This document shows positions 57,352 to 64,000 of a stretch of DNA of 64,000 nt, piece by piece. This stretch comes from Bacillota bacterium (GTDB lineage Bacteria; Bacillota; Clostridia; Acetivibrionales; DTU013), in assembly GCA_023409735.1 (NCBI GenBank), contig JAEYRB010000056.1:84248-148247 (forward strand). Direction: 5' to 3'. The translations under genes were made by a program, and so were the position numbers. The notes beneath the pieces were generated by a model. The model was not told the DNA's origin. It made no database searches and worked only from the letters and a program-made list of their open reading frames with translations. The stretch's first letter is position 1, and every line of letters starts with the position of its first letter.

Positions 57352-57900
57352 TTAATCTGTCCTTATTTTTCTATATTTTAACGTTTTATTAAATTCATCA
57401 ATCAATGATTGAGTTGCGGAGTCATCCGAGGACAAAATCTTTTTCTTAAAAGCCTCCAGGTCTTGAACTAAGGCTTTTGCTCTATCTAATTCCTGAATAC
57501 CTTTCTCATTATTGGTATCAAAGTATGATGAATTAATTTTTGTGTTGATAACGTGTATATATAAATCAATTTCTTTAATCAATTCCTCTTTTGTACTAAC
57601 TTCATTATCTATATCTATATATCCATAATCTTTCTCTTCTTTAGCTAACGCTTTCTGGTCAGCCTTAATCTTTAAACCTTCTGCAACTCTTTCCTGAATT
57701 TCTTCTTCTGTTGTCGCCGGTGGCCGATGCGCCAATTCAAAGAACCTATCTTGTATCTGTTGATTCCTATTTTCGAAGTCAGCGGTTTTTTCCTGTGTTA
57801 AAGGTTTATTTGTACCAGAAGTTGCATATGAATATGCTCCTATTGCGGAAATAACAAAAAGTATCATTATGCTTAAGCAGAAAATCTTCTTTCTCTTCAT
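57352..57900 (-). CDS. Secreted hypothetical protein, transposon passenger
   Basis: Not recognised. The 182-residue product has a clear signal peptide (KKIFCLSIMILFVISAIGAYSYA) and a mature part that is almost all charged helix (EEEIQERVAEGLKIKADQKALAKEEKDYG), probably coiled coil. ATG 57900 follows TGGAGGT. It is encoded 54 bases after the amidase-like gene on the same strand, so both are likely one transcript and may act together outside the cell, for example as enzyme and partner or immunity factor; that is inference. Confidence 0.72.
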   Translation of the reverse strand: MKRKKIFCLSIMILFVISAIGAYSYATSGTNKPLTQEKTADFENRNQQIQDRFFELAHRPPATTEEEIQERVAEGLKIKADQKALAKEEKDYGYIDIDNEVSTKEELIKEIDLYIHVINTKINSSYFDTNNEKGIQELDRAKALVQDLEAFKKKILSSDDSATQSLIDEFNKTLKYRKIRTD

Positions 57901-57954
57901 GACTAAACCTCCATACCCATTTATTTTTCTACTAATACCAATAATTATTATTGC

Positions 57955-58629
57955 TTAACTACCATATTTTATTTGAATCACGTTGACTTTATCAGTGCCT
58001 AAGCCTAAATTTTGATCAACTTGAAGTTCACTTAAAAGATCATAAAAGTCATCTCCATTTGATCCAGAATGCTCTGCCATTTTAATACCTCCTAGTGGAA
58101 AGGAGTAAACAGCTTCTGAATGATAAGCATGTCCGTCTGAATTATGCACCATTTGTATTATATCGCCTTCCCACACATCATCATAAATAGTATCAAAATT
58201 TGTTATTGCTGAATTAACTGTATACTGTGTGAAACGATATGCGCGCTTAAAACCTACCCCATTAACATCTGCCCAGTGTTGTGAAAATTCATATGCACCA
58301 GTCCATGTAGCCGTTCTTCCCCAACCCCAGTCTGATGTGTAGTAATACCAATAAGTGTAATCAGGATTTGTTGACCGTGATGTAAAGCTCATTCCACCTT
58401 CTTGTAATATCTGTGATACGAAATTTGTACAGTCAGCCGGGAAGTAGTAATATGCCGTGTTATAATTTTTTGTATAGCTTGTCATATAATCGTAAGCATC
58501 GCCACGGTCATAATTAGAATTAGTGGTGGTCGGGTTTGTAAATGTCGCAAAAACTGAAAAGGGAATATATAAGCAAACTATTAATGCCATTACAATGGAT
58601 GCAGTCATTTTCCATGTTGTTAATTTCAT
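57955..58629 (-). CDS. Secreted Amidase_6-type cell-wall hydrolase, transposon passenger
   Basis: The 224-residue exported protein has a signal peptide (about 1-29) and the Amidase_6 pattern: YDRGDAYDYMTSYTKNYN, then the catalytic Cys in ADCTNFVSQILQEGG and a His in DGHAYHSEAVYS. The fold is papain-like, related to CHAP/NlpC enzymes, and family members are thought to cleave cell-wall peptides or amides. Tyr and Trp are unusually frequent (YTYWYYY, DWGWGRT). ATG 58629 follows GGGAGGGTG. Enzymes like this are not normal transposition genes, so it is cargo. Confidence 0.82.
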   Translation of the reverse strand: MKLTTWKMTASIVMALIVCLYIPFSVFATFTNPTTTNSNYDRGDAYDYMTSYTKNYNTAYYYFPADCTNFVSQILQEGGMSFTSRSTNPDYTYWYYYTSDWGWGRTATWTGAYEFSQHWADVNGVGFKRAYRFTQYTVNSAITNFDTIYDDVWEGDIIQMVHNSDGHAYHSEAVYSFPLGGIKMAEHSGSNGDDFYDLLSELQVDQNLGLGTDKVNVIQIKYGS

Positions 58630-58780
58630 TGGAGCACCCTCCCTCTATTGTTAATATTTATATTATACACCAAACAAACCATTTCCCTGAATTATTTCCA
58701 TATTACATAGATTAGAACTTGTAACAAAAGGTCTACCTTCTTAAAGGCCTGAAAAAAATAGATTAGAAAATATACATGAG

Positions 58781-58833
58781 TTCTTAGCGTGGGTGAAATC
58801 GCTAATTTTTAATACTAAAAATTCTTAGTGTGG
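58781..58833. other. Palindromes and direct repeat, candidate recombination (resolution) site
   Basis: TTCTTAGCGTGG at 58781 recurs as TTCTTAGTGTGG at 58822. Between them lie TTAGCG/CGCTAA and a perfect AATTTTTA/TAAAAATT inverted repeat (58804-58823). Dense repeats between recombinase and transposase genes are what TnpI-type internal resolution sites look like. The rest of 58630-59032 should hold the divergent tnpA and amidase promoters. Confidence 0.4.
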
Positions 58834-59032
58834 ATTTTGTCTTTAAAATGTTGGTAAACCCCTTTAGGACATCGCTAAAGCATTGTGATCATCTATTACG
58901 TTTTCAAAACTCTTTGCATTCACCTGTATTTGCCGGATAAATGTCCTCTGGTCCTAAGTATAAACTGTGTATATTGTAATTTTATGTTATAATTTGGGAT
59001 ATATATTAATATGCTTCTGAGGAGGGATTCCT

Positions 59033-61882
59033 TTGAAAAGGCACTGGGAAATTGATGAGCTAATAGAAAATTTCACTTTCTTGCCAAAAGAGCTTTCAGA
59101 GTTAAGCAACAAAACTGGAGCAACAAGATTGGGATTTGCAGTATTGTTCAAATTTTTTCAGTATGAAGCTCGGTTCCCCAGCAATAAAGGAGAAATCCCC
59201 AAGGAAGTATTACAGTACGTAGCCAAGCAGCTAAATATAGGTTATTGGCTAATTGATGAATATGATTGGAATGGAAGAGCTATCAAATACCATAGAGCAC
59301 AAATAAGAGAATTCTACGGTTTCAAGGAAGTTACAGCAGAAGACATACAATCAATTACCGAATGGCTTTCAAAGCTTGTTTTTTATCATGATGCTGAAAT
59401 AGATAGCCTTAAAGAGGAAGCGTATAAACGGTTCAGGGAACTTCGTATTGAGCCGCCAACGCCAGACCGTATTGACCGAATAACCAAATCTGCCGTATTT
59501 GCTTTTGAAAATCAATTTTTTCAGGAAACATATCAAAGACTTTCTAAAGATTCCATTACAAGAATGGATGATCTTATAAGCAGCCTAGCCACTTATGATG
59601 AAACTGAGATAGATTACAATACTGATAGCGATGCAATGTCTTTCAGCGAATTACGGGCTGATCCTGGACGTATTGGACTTGAAAGCGTATTCCGTGAGAT
59701 AACGAAACTCAGGACAATTCAGCAACTTGGGCTGCCTGATAACCTTTTTAACAGTGTTCCTAATAAAATAGTCAAACGGTATAAACTCAGGGCGGTATCT
59801 GAAAAGCTCCCGGAACTGCGGCGGCATCCAGAGCATGTGAGGTATACCATTCTTGCAGCCTTCTTCTGGCTCAGATGCAGGGAAATAACCGATAACCTCA
59901 TTGAGCTTCTTATCCAGATTATCCATAGAATAAGTGTAAGAGCCGAAAAGAGGGTTGAAAAGGAGCTTATAAACGACTTCAAGAAAGTAAACGGAAAGAC
60001 CAATATCCTTTTCCAAATGGCTGACGCTGCATTGAATAATCCCGATGGGATAATAAGAAAGGTTTTATTTCCGGTTGTAAGCGAAAACACCTTAAGAGCA
60101 TTGGTAAAAGAGTTTAAGAGTACTGGGACTCAGTACCGCCAAAAAGTCTATACAATAATGCGAGCATCTTATGGAACTCATTACAGGCGCATGGTTCCTG
60201 AATTGCTGGACACCTTGGAATTCCGTTCAAATAACGAAATACACCAGCCGGTAATAAAGGCTTTAGCACTTATCAGGAAGTATTATGATATTGGTTCTCA
60301 CTATTTCTCTGAAACTGAGGATATTCCAATTGAAGGTGTCATTCGCTCCGGCATGAAGGAGGCCGTCATTGAAAAGGACGAAGAAAAAGGGATTGAACGC
60401 ATAAACCGTATGAATTATGAGATTGTTGCGCTACAATCACTGAGAGATAAACTACGCTGCAAAGAAATATGGGTAGTTGGCGCTGACCGTTATAGGAATC
60501 CTGATGAAGACCTGCCGATTGACTTTAAGGAACACAGGGAGGAAAACTACAGGGCATTAAAACAACCTTTGGATGCCGAAGAATTCATAAACAATATCAA
60601 GCAGTCCATGTATGACGGCTTATCAAAGTTGGATGTTGGTATGCCCACGAATCCGAAAGTCCGTTTAACAGATAGGGGAAACGGTTGGATTACCATATCC
60701 CCGAGTGAGGCTCAGCCGGAACCTGTGAACCTGACAAAGCTTAAGGCAGAGCTTATGCGCTATTGGCACATGACAAACTTGCTTGATGTACTTAAGGAAG
60801 CCGATTTAAGGCTGAACTTTACTGAGCAATTCAAAACCGTTGCCACACATGAAAGACTTGATCGAGCCACTATCCAAAAACGTTTGATATTGGCTCTGTA
60901 CGGTTTAGGGACTAATACAGGTTTAAAACGTGTTTCAGCCGGAAACCACGGAGAAACACACCAAGATTTACTTTATATTCGACGTAAATTCATAAATAAG
61001 GATAACCTTAGAAATGCAATATCTTTAGTAGTTAATTCAATCCTTACCTCGCGGGTACAGGATATTTGGGGAGAAGGTACAACCACCTGTGCTTCTGATA
61101 GTAAAAAGTTTGGAGCCTGGGACCAGAACCTCATGACTGAATGGCACATTCGCTATCGAGGCCGTGGTGTGATGATATACTGGCATGTGGAGAAAAACTC
61201 TGCATGTATATATTCTCAACTGAAATCATGTTCATCCTCCGAAGTATCGGCTATGATTGAAGGGCTTTTAAAGCATTGTACGGATATGGAGATTGAAAAA
61301 AACTATGTTGATACCCATGGCCAGAGCGAAGTCGCCTTTGCATTCTGCCATCTATTGGGTTTTAATTTAATGCCACGGCTAAAGAATATAGGTTCTCAAA
61401 AACTATATCGCCCTGATTCTGGAATAACGGACGCATACCCGAATTTGCAGCCGATTCTTACACGGCCTATTAATTGGGATTTAATACGGCAGCAGTACGA
61501 TCAGATGGTGAAATATGCTACAGCACTGCGCCTTGGGACTGCGGAAACAGAAGCAATAATGAAAAGATTTACCAGGAACAACCTTAAGCACCCGACATAT
61601 CTAGCCCTTGCTGAATTAGGGAAGGCGATTAAAACAATATTCCTATGTGAATATTTAAACTCCGAGGGATTAAGGATGGAAATTCATGAGGGACTTAATG
61701 TAGTGGAAAACTGGAATTCCGCAAACAGCTTTATTTTCTATGGCAAGAGTGGAGAAATAGCCACTAACCGAATTGAAGACCAGGAGCTTGCAGTTTTATG
61801 CCTTCATTTGCTACAAAATTGCCTTGTGTATATAAATACCCTGATGATTCAGGAGGTTTTGAGACAAAAAAAAGTGGTATGA
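59033..61882 (+). CDS. tnpA: Tn3-family transposase, frameshifted near the C-terminus
   Basis: The 949-residue DDE transposase catalyses replicative transposition. It has the N-terminal DUF4158 region ([11 protein letters not shown]...[13 protein letters not shown]) and the DDE_Tnp_Tn3 core with Asp689 ([13 protein letters not shown]), Asp760 ([11 protein letters not shown]) and a Glu in the [16 protein letters not shown] segment (883-892). TTG 59033 is the start, with GAGGAGGGA upstream. After residue 946 the frame runs through eight A's (61866-61873) and stops at 61882. Removing one A restores [18 protein letters not shown]... and 39 further residues to 62000, giving about 988 residues, the usual length. 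Confidence 0.93.
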   Translation: MKRHWEIDELIENFTFLPKELSELSNKTGATRLGFAVLFKFFQYEARFPSNKGEIPKEVLQYVAKQLNIGYWLIDEYDWNGRAIKYHRAQIREFYGFKEVTAEDIQSITEWLSKLVFYHDAEIDSLKEEAYKRFRELRIEPPTPDRIDRITKSAVFAFENQFFQETYQRLSKDSITRMDDLISSLATYDETEIDYNTDSDAMSFSELRADPGRIGLESVFREITKLRTIQQLGLPDNLFNSVPNKIVKRYKLRAVSEKLPELRRHPEHVRYTILAAFFWLRCREITDNLIELLIQIIHRISVRAEKRVEKELINDFKKVNGKTNILFQMADAALNNPDGIIRKVLFPVVSENTLRALVKEFKSTGTQYRQKVYTIMRASYGTHYRRMVPELLDTLEFRSNNEIHQPVIKALALIRKYYDIGSHYFSETEDIPIEGVIRSGMKEAVIEKDEEKGIERINRMNYEIVALQSLRDKLRCKEIWVVGADRYRNPDEDLPIDFKEHREENYRALKQPLDAEEFINNIKQSMYDGLSKLDVGMPTNPKVRLTDRGNGWITISPSEAQPEPVNLTKLKAELMRYWHMTNLLDVLKEADLRLNFTEQFKTVATHERLDRATIQKRLILALYGLGTNTGLKRVSAGNHGETHQDLLYIRRKFINKDNLRNAISLVVNSILTSRVQDIWGEGTTTCASDSKKFGAWDQNLMTEWHIRYRGRGVMIYWHVEKNSACIYSQLKSCSSSEVSAMIEGLLKHCTDMEIEKNYVDTHGQSEVAFAFCHLLGFNLMPRLKNIGSQKLYRPDSGITDAYPNLQPILTRPINWDLIRQQYDQMVKYATALRLGTAETEAIMKRFTRNNLKHPTYLALAELGKAIKTIFLCEYLNSEGLRMEIHEGLNVVENWNSANSFIFYGKSGEIATNRIEDQELAVLCLHLLQNCLVYINTLMIQEVLRQKKVV

Positions 61883-62000
61883 CCTAATGACACCTGAAGA
61901 CTTCCGGGCACTCACACCTCTTATCTACACTCATATTAATCCATATGGATATTTTAACTTGGATATGAATGAAAGGATACCTCTTGAAATTGCCATATAA
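61872..62000 (+). pseudogene. C-terminal tail of TnpA in the +1 frame
   Basis: Reads [19 protein letters not shown], then THINPYGYFNLDMNERIP and stop, the standard end of Tn3-family transposases. It is joined to the main frame only if one A of the A8 run is skipped. It stops two bases before the right inverted repeat. Confidence 0.88.
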
Positions 62001-62001
62001 T

Positions 62002-62044
62002 GGGGGCTACTTTGCCCCGGTGACACGGATGCTCCCATTACCCC
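62002..62044 (-). repeat. Right terminal inverted repeat
   Basis: 43 bases, reverse complement of the left end with G4 instead of G5. Confidence 0.93.
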
Positions 62045-62049
62045 ATATT
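62045..62049. repeat. Target-site duplication, right copy (ATATT)
   Basis: Same five bases as at 56616-56620. Confidence 0.85.
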
Positions 62050-62110
62050 GGCGTTGACCGAAGGACTACGACAAAAGGTGATGAGGGATCGACGCCCCCA
62101 GAGACTTTTA
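62049..62110 (+). repeat. Interspersed repeat copy C
   Basis: TGGCGTTGACCGAAGGACTAC to CCAGAGACTTTTA, about 62 bases, lying directly at the transposon's right edge. Before insertion it followed the terminator at 56582. Confidence 0.85.
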
Positions 62111-62114
62111 TTTA

Positions 62115-62172
62115 TGGCGTTGACCGAAGGACTACAGCAAAAAGGCGGGAAGGGCTTGATGCCTCCTCGCCT
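62115..62172 (+). repeat. Interspersed repeat copy D
   Basis: Tandem with copy C after four bases. The first 45 bases match copy A closely (CAGCAAAAAGGCGGGAAGGG); the end is changed to CCTCCTCGCC. A 68-codon frame through copies C and D has no ribosome site. Confidence 0.8.
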
Positions 62173-62222
62173 TAAATTCGACCAATATACATAATAAATT
62201 GTTTATGATGAAAGAGGATAAA

Positions 62223-62786
62223 TTAGAATTTAACCTGTGGAGCAGATGTTTCATTATCATCTGCTTTGAAATATGGCTCCTCCAAAAAGTCAAACCTATT
62301 TGCCAGTATGTTGGTGGGGAACATCTGAATCTTATTATTGTAATCCATAACAACATCATTGTAAAACTGACGAGCGAAGCTTATTTTATCCTCTGTTTTT
62401 CTAAGCTCATGCTGCAGCTCCTTAAAGTTCTCATTGGCCTTCAGCTCAGGGTATGCCTCAGTTACTGCGAACAGTCTGCCGAGACCTTGAGTGAGCTCGC
62501 TGTTGGCCTTCATAGCGTCCTGATGTGTTCCGGCTGCCATGTAATTGCTTCTGGCCTGCATCACAGCTTCAAAGGTTTGTCTCTCATAGCTGGCATAGCC
62601 CTTCACTGCTTCCAACAGATTGGGAATCAGGTCAAACCGTCTTTTCAGCTGGACGTCGATCTGGCTCCAGGAATTAGCTACCTTGCCTCGGCTGGAAACC
62701 AACCCGTTATAGGAAGCTATTACGACCAGTGCGAGTATTACCAAAATAGCAAGAACAACCAGAATTAATACAGTTAACGTTGACAT
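62223..62786 (-). CDS. lemA: LemA family protein
   Basis: The 187-residue protein has one N-terminal membrane helix (5-26), then the LemA helical domain: YNGLVSSRGKVANSWSQIDVQLKRRFDLIPNLLEAVKGYA, ERQTFEAVMQAR and FARQFYNDVVMDYNNKIQMFP. Role unknown; it is often paired with DUF2207 membrane proteins, as here. ATG 62786 follows GAGGAGGT. It lies 99 bases after the DUF2207 gene, probably same operon. Confidence 0.93.
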   Translation of the reverse strand: MSTLTVLILVVLAILVILALVVIASYNGLVSSRGKVANSWSQIDVQLKRRFDLIPNLLEAVKGYASYERQTFEAVMQARSNYMAAGTHQDAMKANSELTQGLGRLFAVTEAYPELKANENFKELQHELRKTEDKISFARQFYNDVVMDYNNKIQMFPTNILANRFDFLEEPYFKADDNETSAPQVKF

Positions 62787-62885
62787 AAATTACCTCCTCT
62801 TGTACCTGTAATCATAACAGGTCAATTATTTATTTCATCAATTTTAGCAAAATTATAAGTATTACAAGAAGCCGTGTGGGCTAGC

Positions 62886-64000
62886 CTAGAAGGCACCACC
62901 GCCACCTCCGCCTCCACCGCCGCCTGAGCTTCCGCCACTGAAGCCTCCGCCTCCTCCACCAGCATCTGACAGAGTTGAGTTTGCTACGGCCATTGCCGTG
63001 CTAATAGCGCTGTCCATTGAGCTGACGGTAGTATCAATGGCTCTTGAAAATGTATTAAAGTCAGAGTAGCTGTGATAGGCATACATGTATGTGAGCCGGT
63101 TATCCTGCATATCAGTGTCGGCAAATACTAGAGGAAGCTGCCTGATAACATCCTTGGCTACGTCTAATGAAATAGCATATACCAGGTAATGCTCCCATAT
63201 TACGATTGATGGGATCTCAGCTTTATCCATATGACTAAAATCCTTCAGGAAATTCTTAAAGGCCTGCCACATTGCATATTGCTCATTGCCGTATGCTGTT
63301 CGTCTGCTGATCCTTACTGAGAAAATAAAAAGTATCAGGAATTCCGCAAACAAAACTGTTATGAAGAAGGCTTTAAATATTAATAGCAGTATGGTACCTA
63401 CGGCAAAATAGCCTAGGGAAATTAGAATACCCATCCATAAGCCTCTTTTGCAGGTGTTATCGAAGAAATTGTTTCTGTCTGATTCCTCTAAAGCAAGCTT
63501 ACACCACTTATCATAATCGCTTTTAAAACGACGGGCACGGGTAGCAGTCTTTCCATAATCAGATATATCCTCGAGCAAAATAGAATCTCCCTTACCAATT
63601 GTCTCAAGGAACCATTTCATCAAAAAGGTCTCATGTCTTTTAAGAGGCACATCCGGGGCATTGGGGTTAGCTGAAATTCTATAGGAGGTTTCCTCCTTAT
63701 CTCTAAATAGCCCGTTTTTCACATACTTTTCAGATGTTAAGATAATCTGCTCTTTTCTAACAAGATCCATAAGAGTTGCAGTAATATCTCTTGTTGACAC
63801 ATGCCTCATATTTAACAGTGAGCTCATTTCAGCAGGTGTGTACTCGCCTGGAAGCTCCCTGTAATATTTTCCTTGAAAGCTATGTTTAAGTTCCTTGTCA
63901 TACTTAATGTATATATAAATAATAGTCAGAAGCCACAGTATAGACAGAAGTATGGTTAAAATTGCGGCATAAGGTCTTAAGGCTTCAATTCGTGCCTCAA
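62886..64000 (-). CDS. DUF2207 membrane protein, C-terminal part (5' end outside window)
   Basis: The frame stays open to the window edge, so at least 371 residues are seen. They include a membrane helix (AAILTILLSILWLLTIIYIYIKY) directly before the conserved YYRELPGEYTPAEMSSLL winged-helix-like segment, two further helices (LWMGILISLGYFAVGTILLLIFKAFFITVLF region), and a long Gly-rich C-terminus (GGGGGFSGG...GGAF). The ATG at 63827 is internal. It is the usual partner of LemA. Confidence 0.9.
   Translation of the reverse strand, partial: EARIEALRPYAAILTILLSILWLLTIIYIYIKYDKELKHSFQGKYYRELPGEYTPAEMSSLLNMRHVSTRDITATLMDLVRKEQIILTSEKYVKNGLFRDKEETSYRISANPNAPDVPLKRHETFLMKWFLETIGKGDSILLEDISDYGKTATRARRFKSDYDKWCKLALEESDRNNFFDNTCKRGLWMGILISLGYFAVGTILLLIFKAFFITVLFAEFLILFIFSVRISRRTAYGNEQYAMWQAFKNFLKDFSHMDKAEIPSIVIWEHYLVYAISLDVAKDVIRQLPLVFADTDMQDNRLTYMYAYHSYSDFNTFSRAIDTTVSSMDSAISTAMAVANSTLSDAGGGGGGFSGGSSGGGGGGGGGGAF

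Larger units (their letters stand above)
56621..62044. mobile_element. Complete Tn3-family transposon with passenger genes (5424 bp)
   Basis: Bounded by 43/44-base inverted repeats that begin GGGGTAATGGGAGC and by a 5-base duplication ATATT. It holds a tyrosine recombinase gene (56703-57266, minus), two secreted passenger genes (57352-57900 and 57955-58629, minus), a palindrome-rich gap, and tnpA (59033 on, plus). A tyrosine recombinase in place of a serine resolvase is the Tn4430/Tn5401 type of arrangement. TnpA has a late frameshift (see its entry). Near-identical ends and an intact duplication indicate a recent insertion. Confidence 0.93.

Noticed and set aside
62049..62172. Repeat copies C and D as a c-di-GMP or similar riboswitch
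   Set aside because: They lack the conserved riboswitch cores, occur in tandem and inverted forms, and do not precede a fitting gene.
62199..62768. 189-codon plus-strand frame
   Set aside because: Antisense to lemA, which has a strong ribosome site and clear family motifs.

Overview
The window looks like a piece of chromosome from an anaerobic, spore-forming, plant-fibre-degrading clostridium (Ruminiclostridium/Acetivibrio-like). The reasons are the AT-rich Firmicute gene style with strong AGGAGG ribosome sites, a GH94 cellobiose phosphorylase next to a sugar ABC transporter, an electron-bifurcating [FeFe]-hydrogenase locus with a Rex operator, a CtsR operator, and a SleL/YaaH-like spore-wall hydrolase. 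This placement is inferred from gene content. There is no rRNA, tRNA or CRISPR array in the window.

Layout. 1-4.9 kb: 3' part of uvrA, a 42-residue membrane peptide gene, and a ClpE-type zinc-finger Clp ATPase. 5-16.4 kb: a cello-oligosaccharide module, namely an orphan sugar-binding lipoprotein, a YesM/YesN-type two-component system, two permeases, a second binding protein and cellobiose phosphorylase. 16.9-18.3 kb: a secreted copper-amine-oxidase-N-domain protein. 18.6-27.5 kb: the hydrogenase region, with two DRTGG-like proteins, two small ATPases, an atypical hydrogenase-like protein, a PHP protein, and then NuoE, ATPase, 2Fe-2S protein, NuoF and HydA behind a good promoter and a perfect 7-4-7 Rex site. 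27.7-33.6 kb: LCP protein, flavin reductase, FabI, a long non-coding gap with direct repeats and a GC-rich structured element, LysM-GH18 hydrolase, and a thymidylate-synthase-like protein. 34-37.7 kb: an SPT-like alpha-oxoamine synthase, an SDR and a glycosyltransferase-like protein, possibly a lipid cluster. 37.9-51.4 kb: mostly membrane, signalling and poorly known genes (DUF4363, YetF, PspC, PHP, WG-repeat lipoprotein, HD, DUF1638, PP2C-LysM, sensor-GGDEF). 51.6-55.7 kb: a CtsR-type heat-shock operon (CbpA-like J protein and ClpB).

56.6-62.0 kb is a complete Tn3-family transposon. It has 43/44-bp terminal inverted repeats starting GGGG and a 5-bp target duplication (ATATT). Inside are a short tyrosine recombinase, two secreted passenger proteins (one an Amidase_6-type cell-wall enzyme) and TnpA. 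TnpA is interrupted near its C-terminus by one surplus A in an A8 run. The element landed directly after a terminator and at the edge of an interspersed ~62-bp repeat with four fair copies, plus one remnant, in the window. The window closes with lemA and the 3' part of a DUF2207 membrane-protein gene.

How the genes work together. The 5-16 kb genes would sense and import cellodextrins and split cellobiose by phosphorolysis. The hydrogenase locus would reoxidise NADH and ferredoxin from that fermentation, under redox control by Rex. The Clp/J-protein genes handle protein stress. Several pieces deserve a second look: the structured non-coding element at about 30.9 kb, the passenger-bearing transposon, the SPT-like lipid genes and the interspersed repeat.
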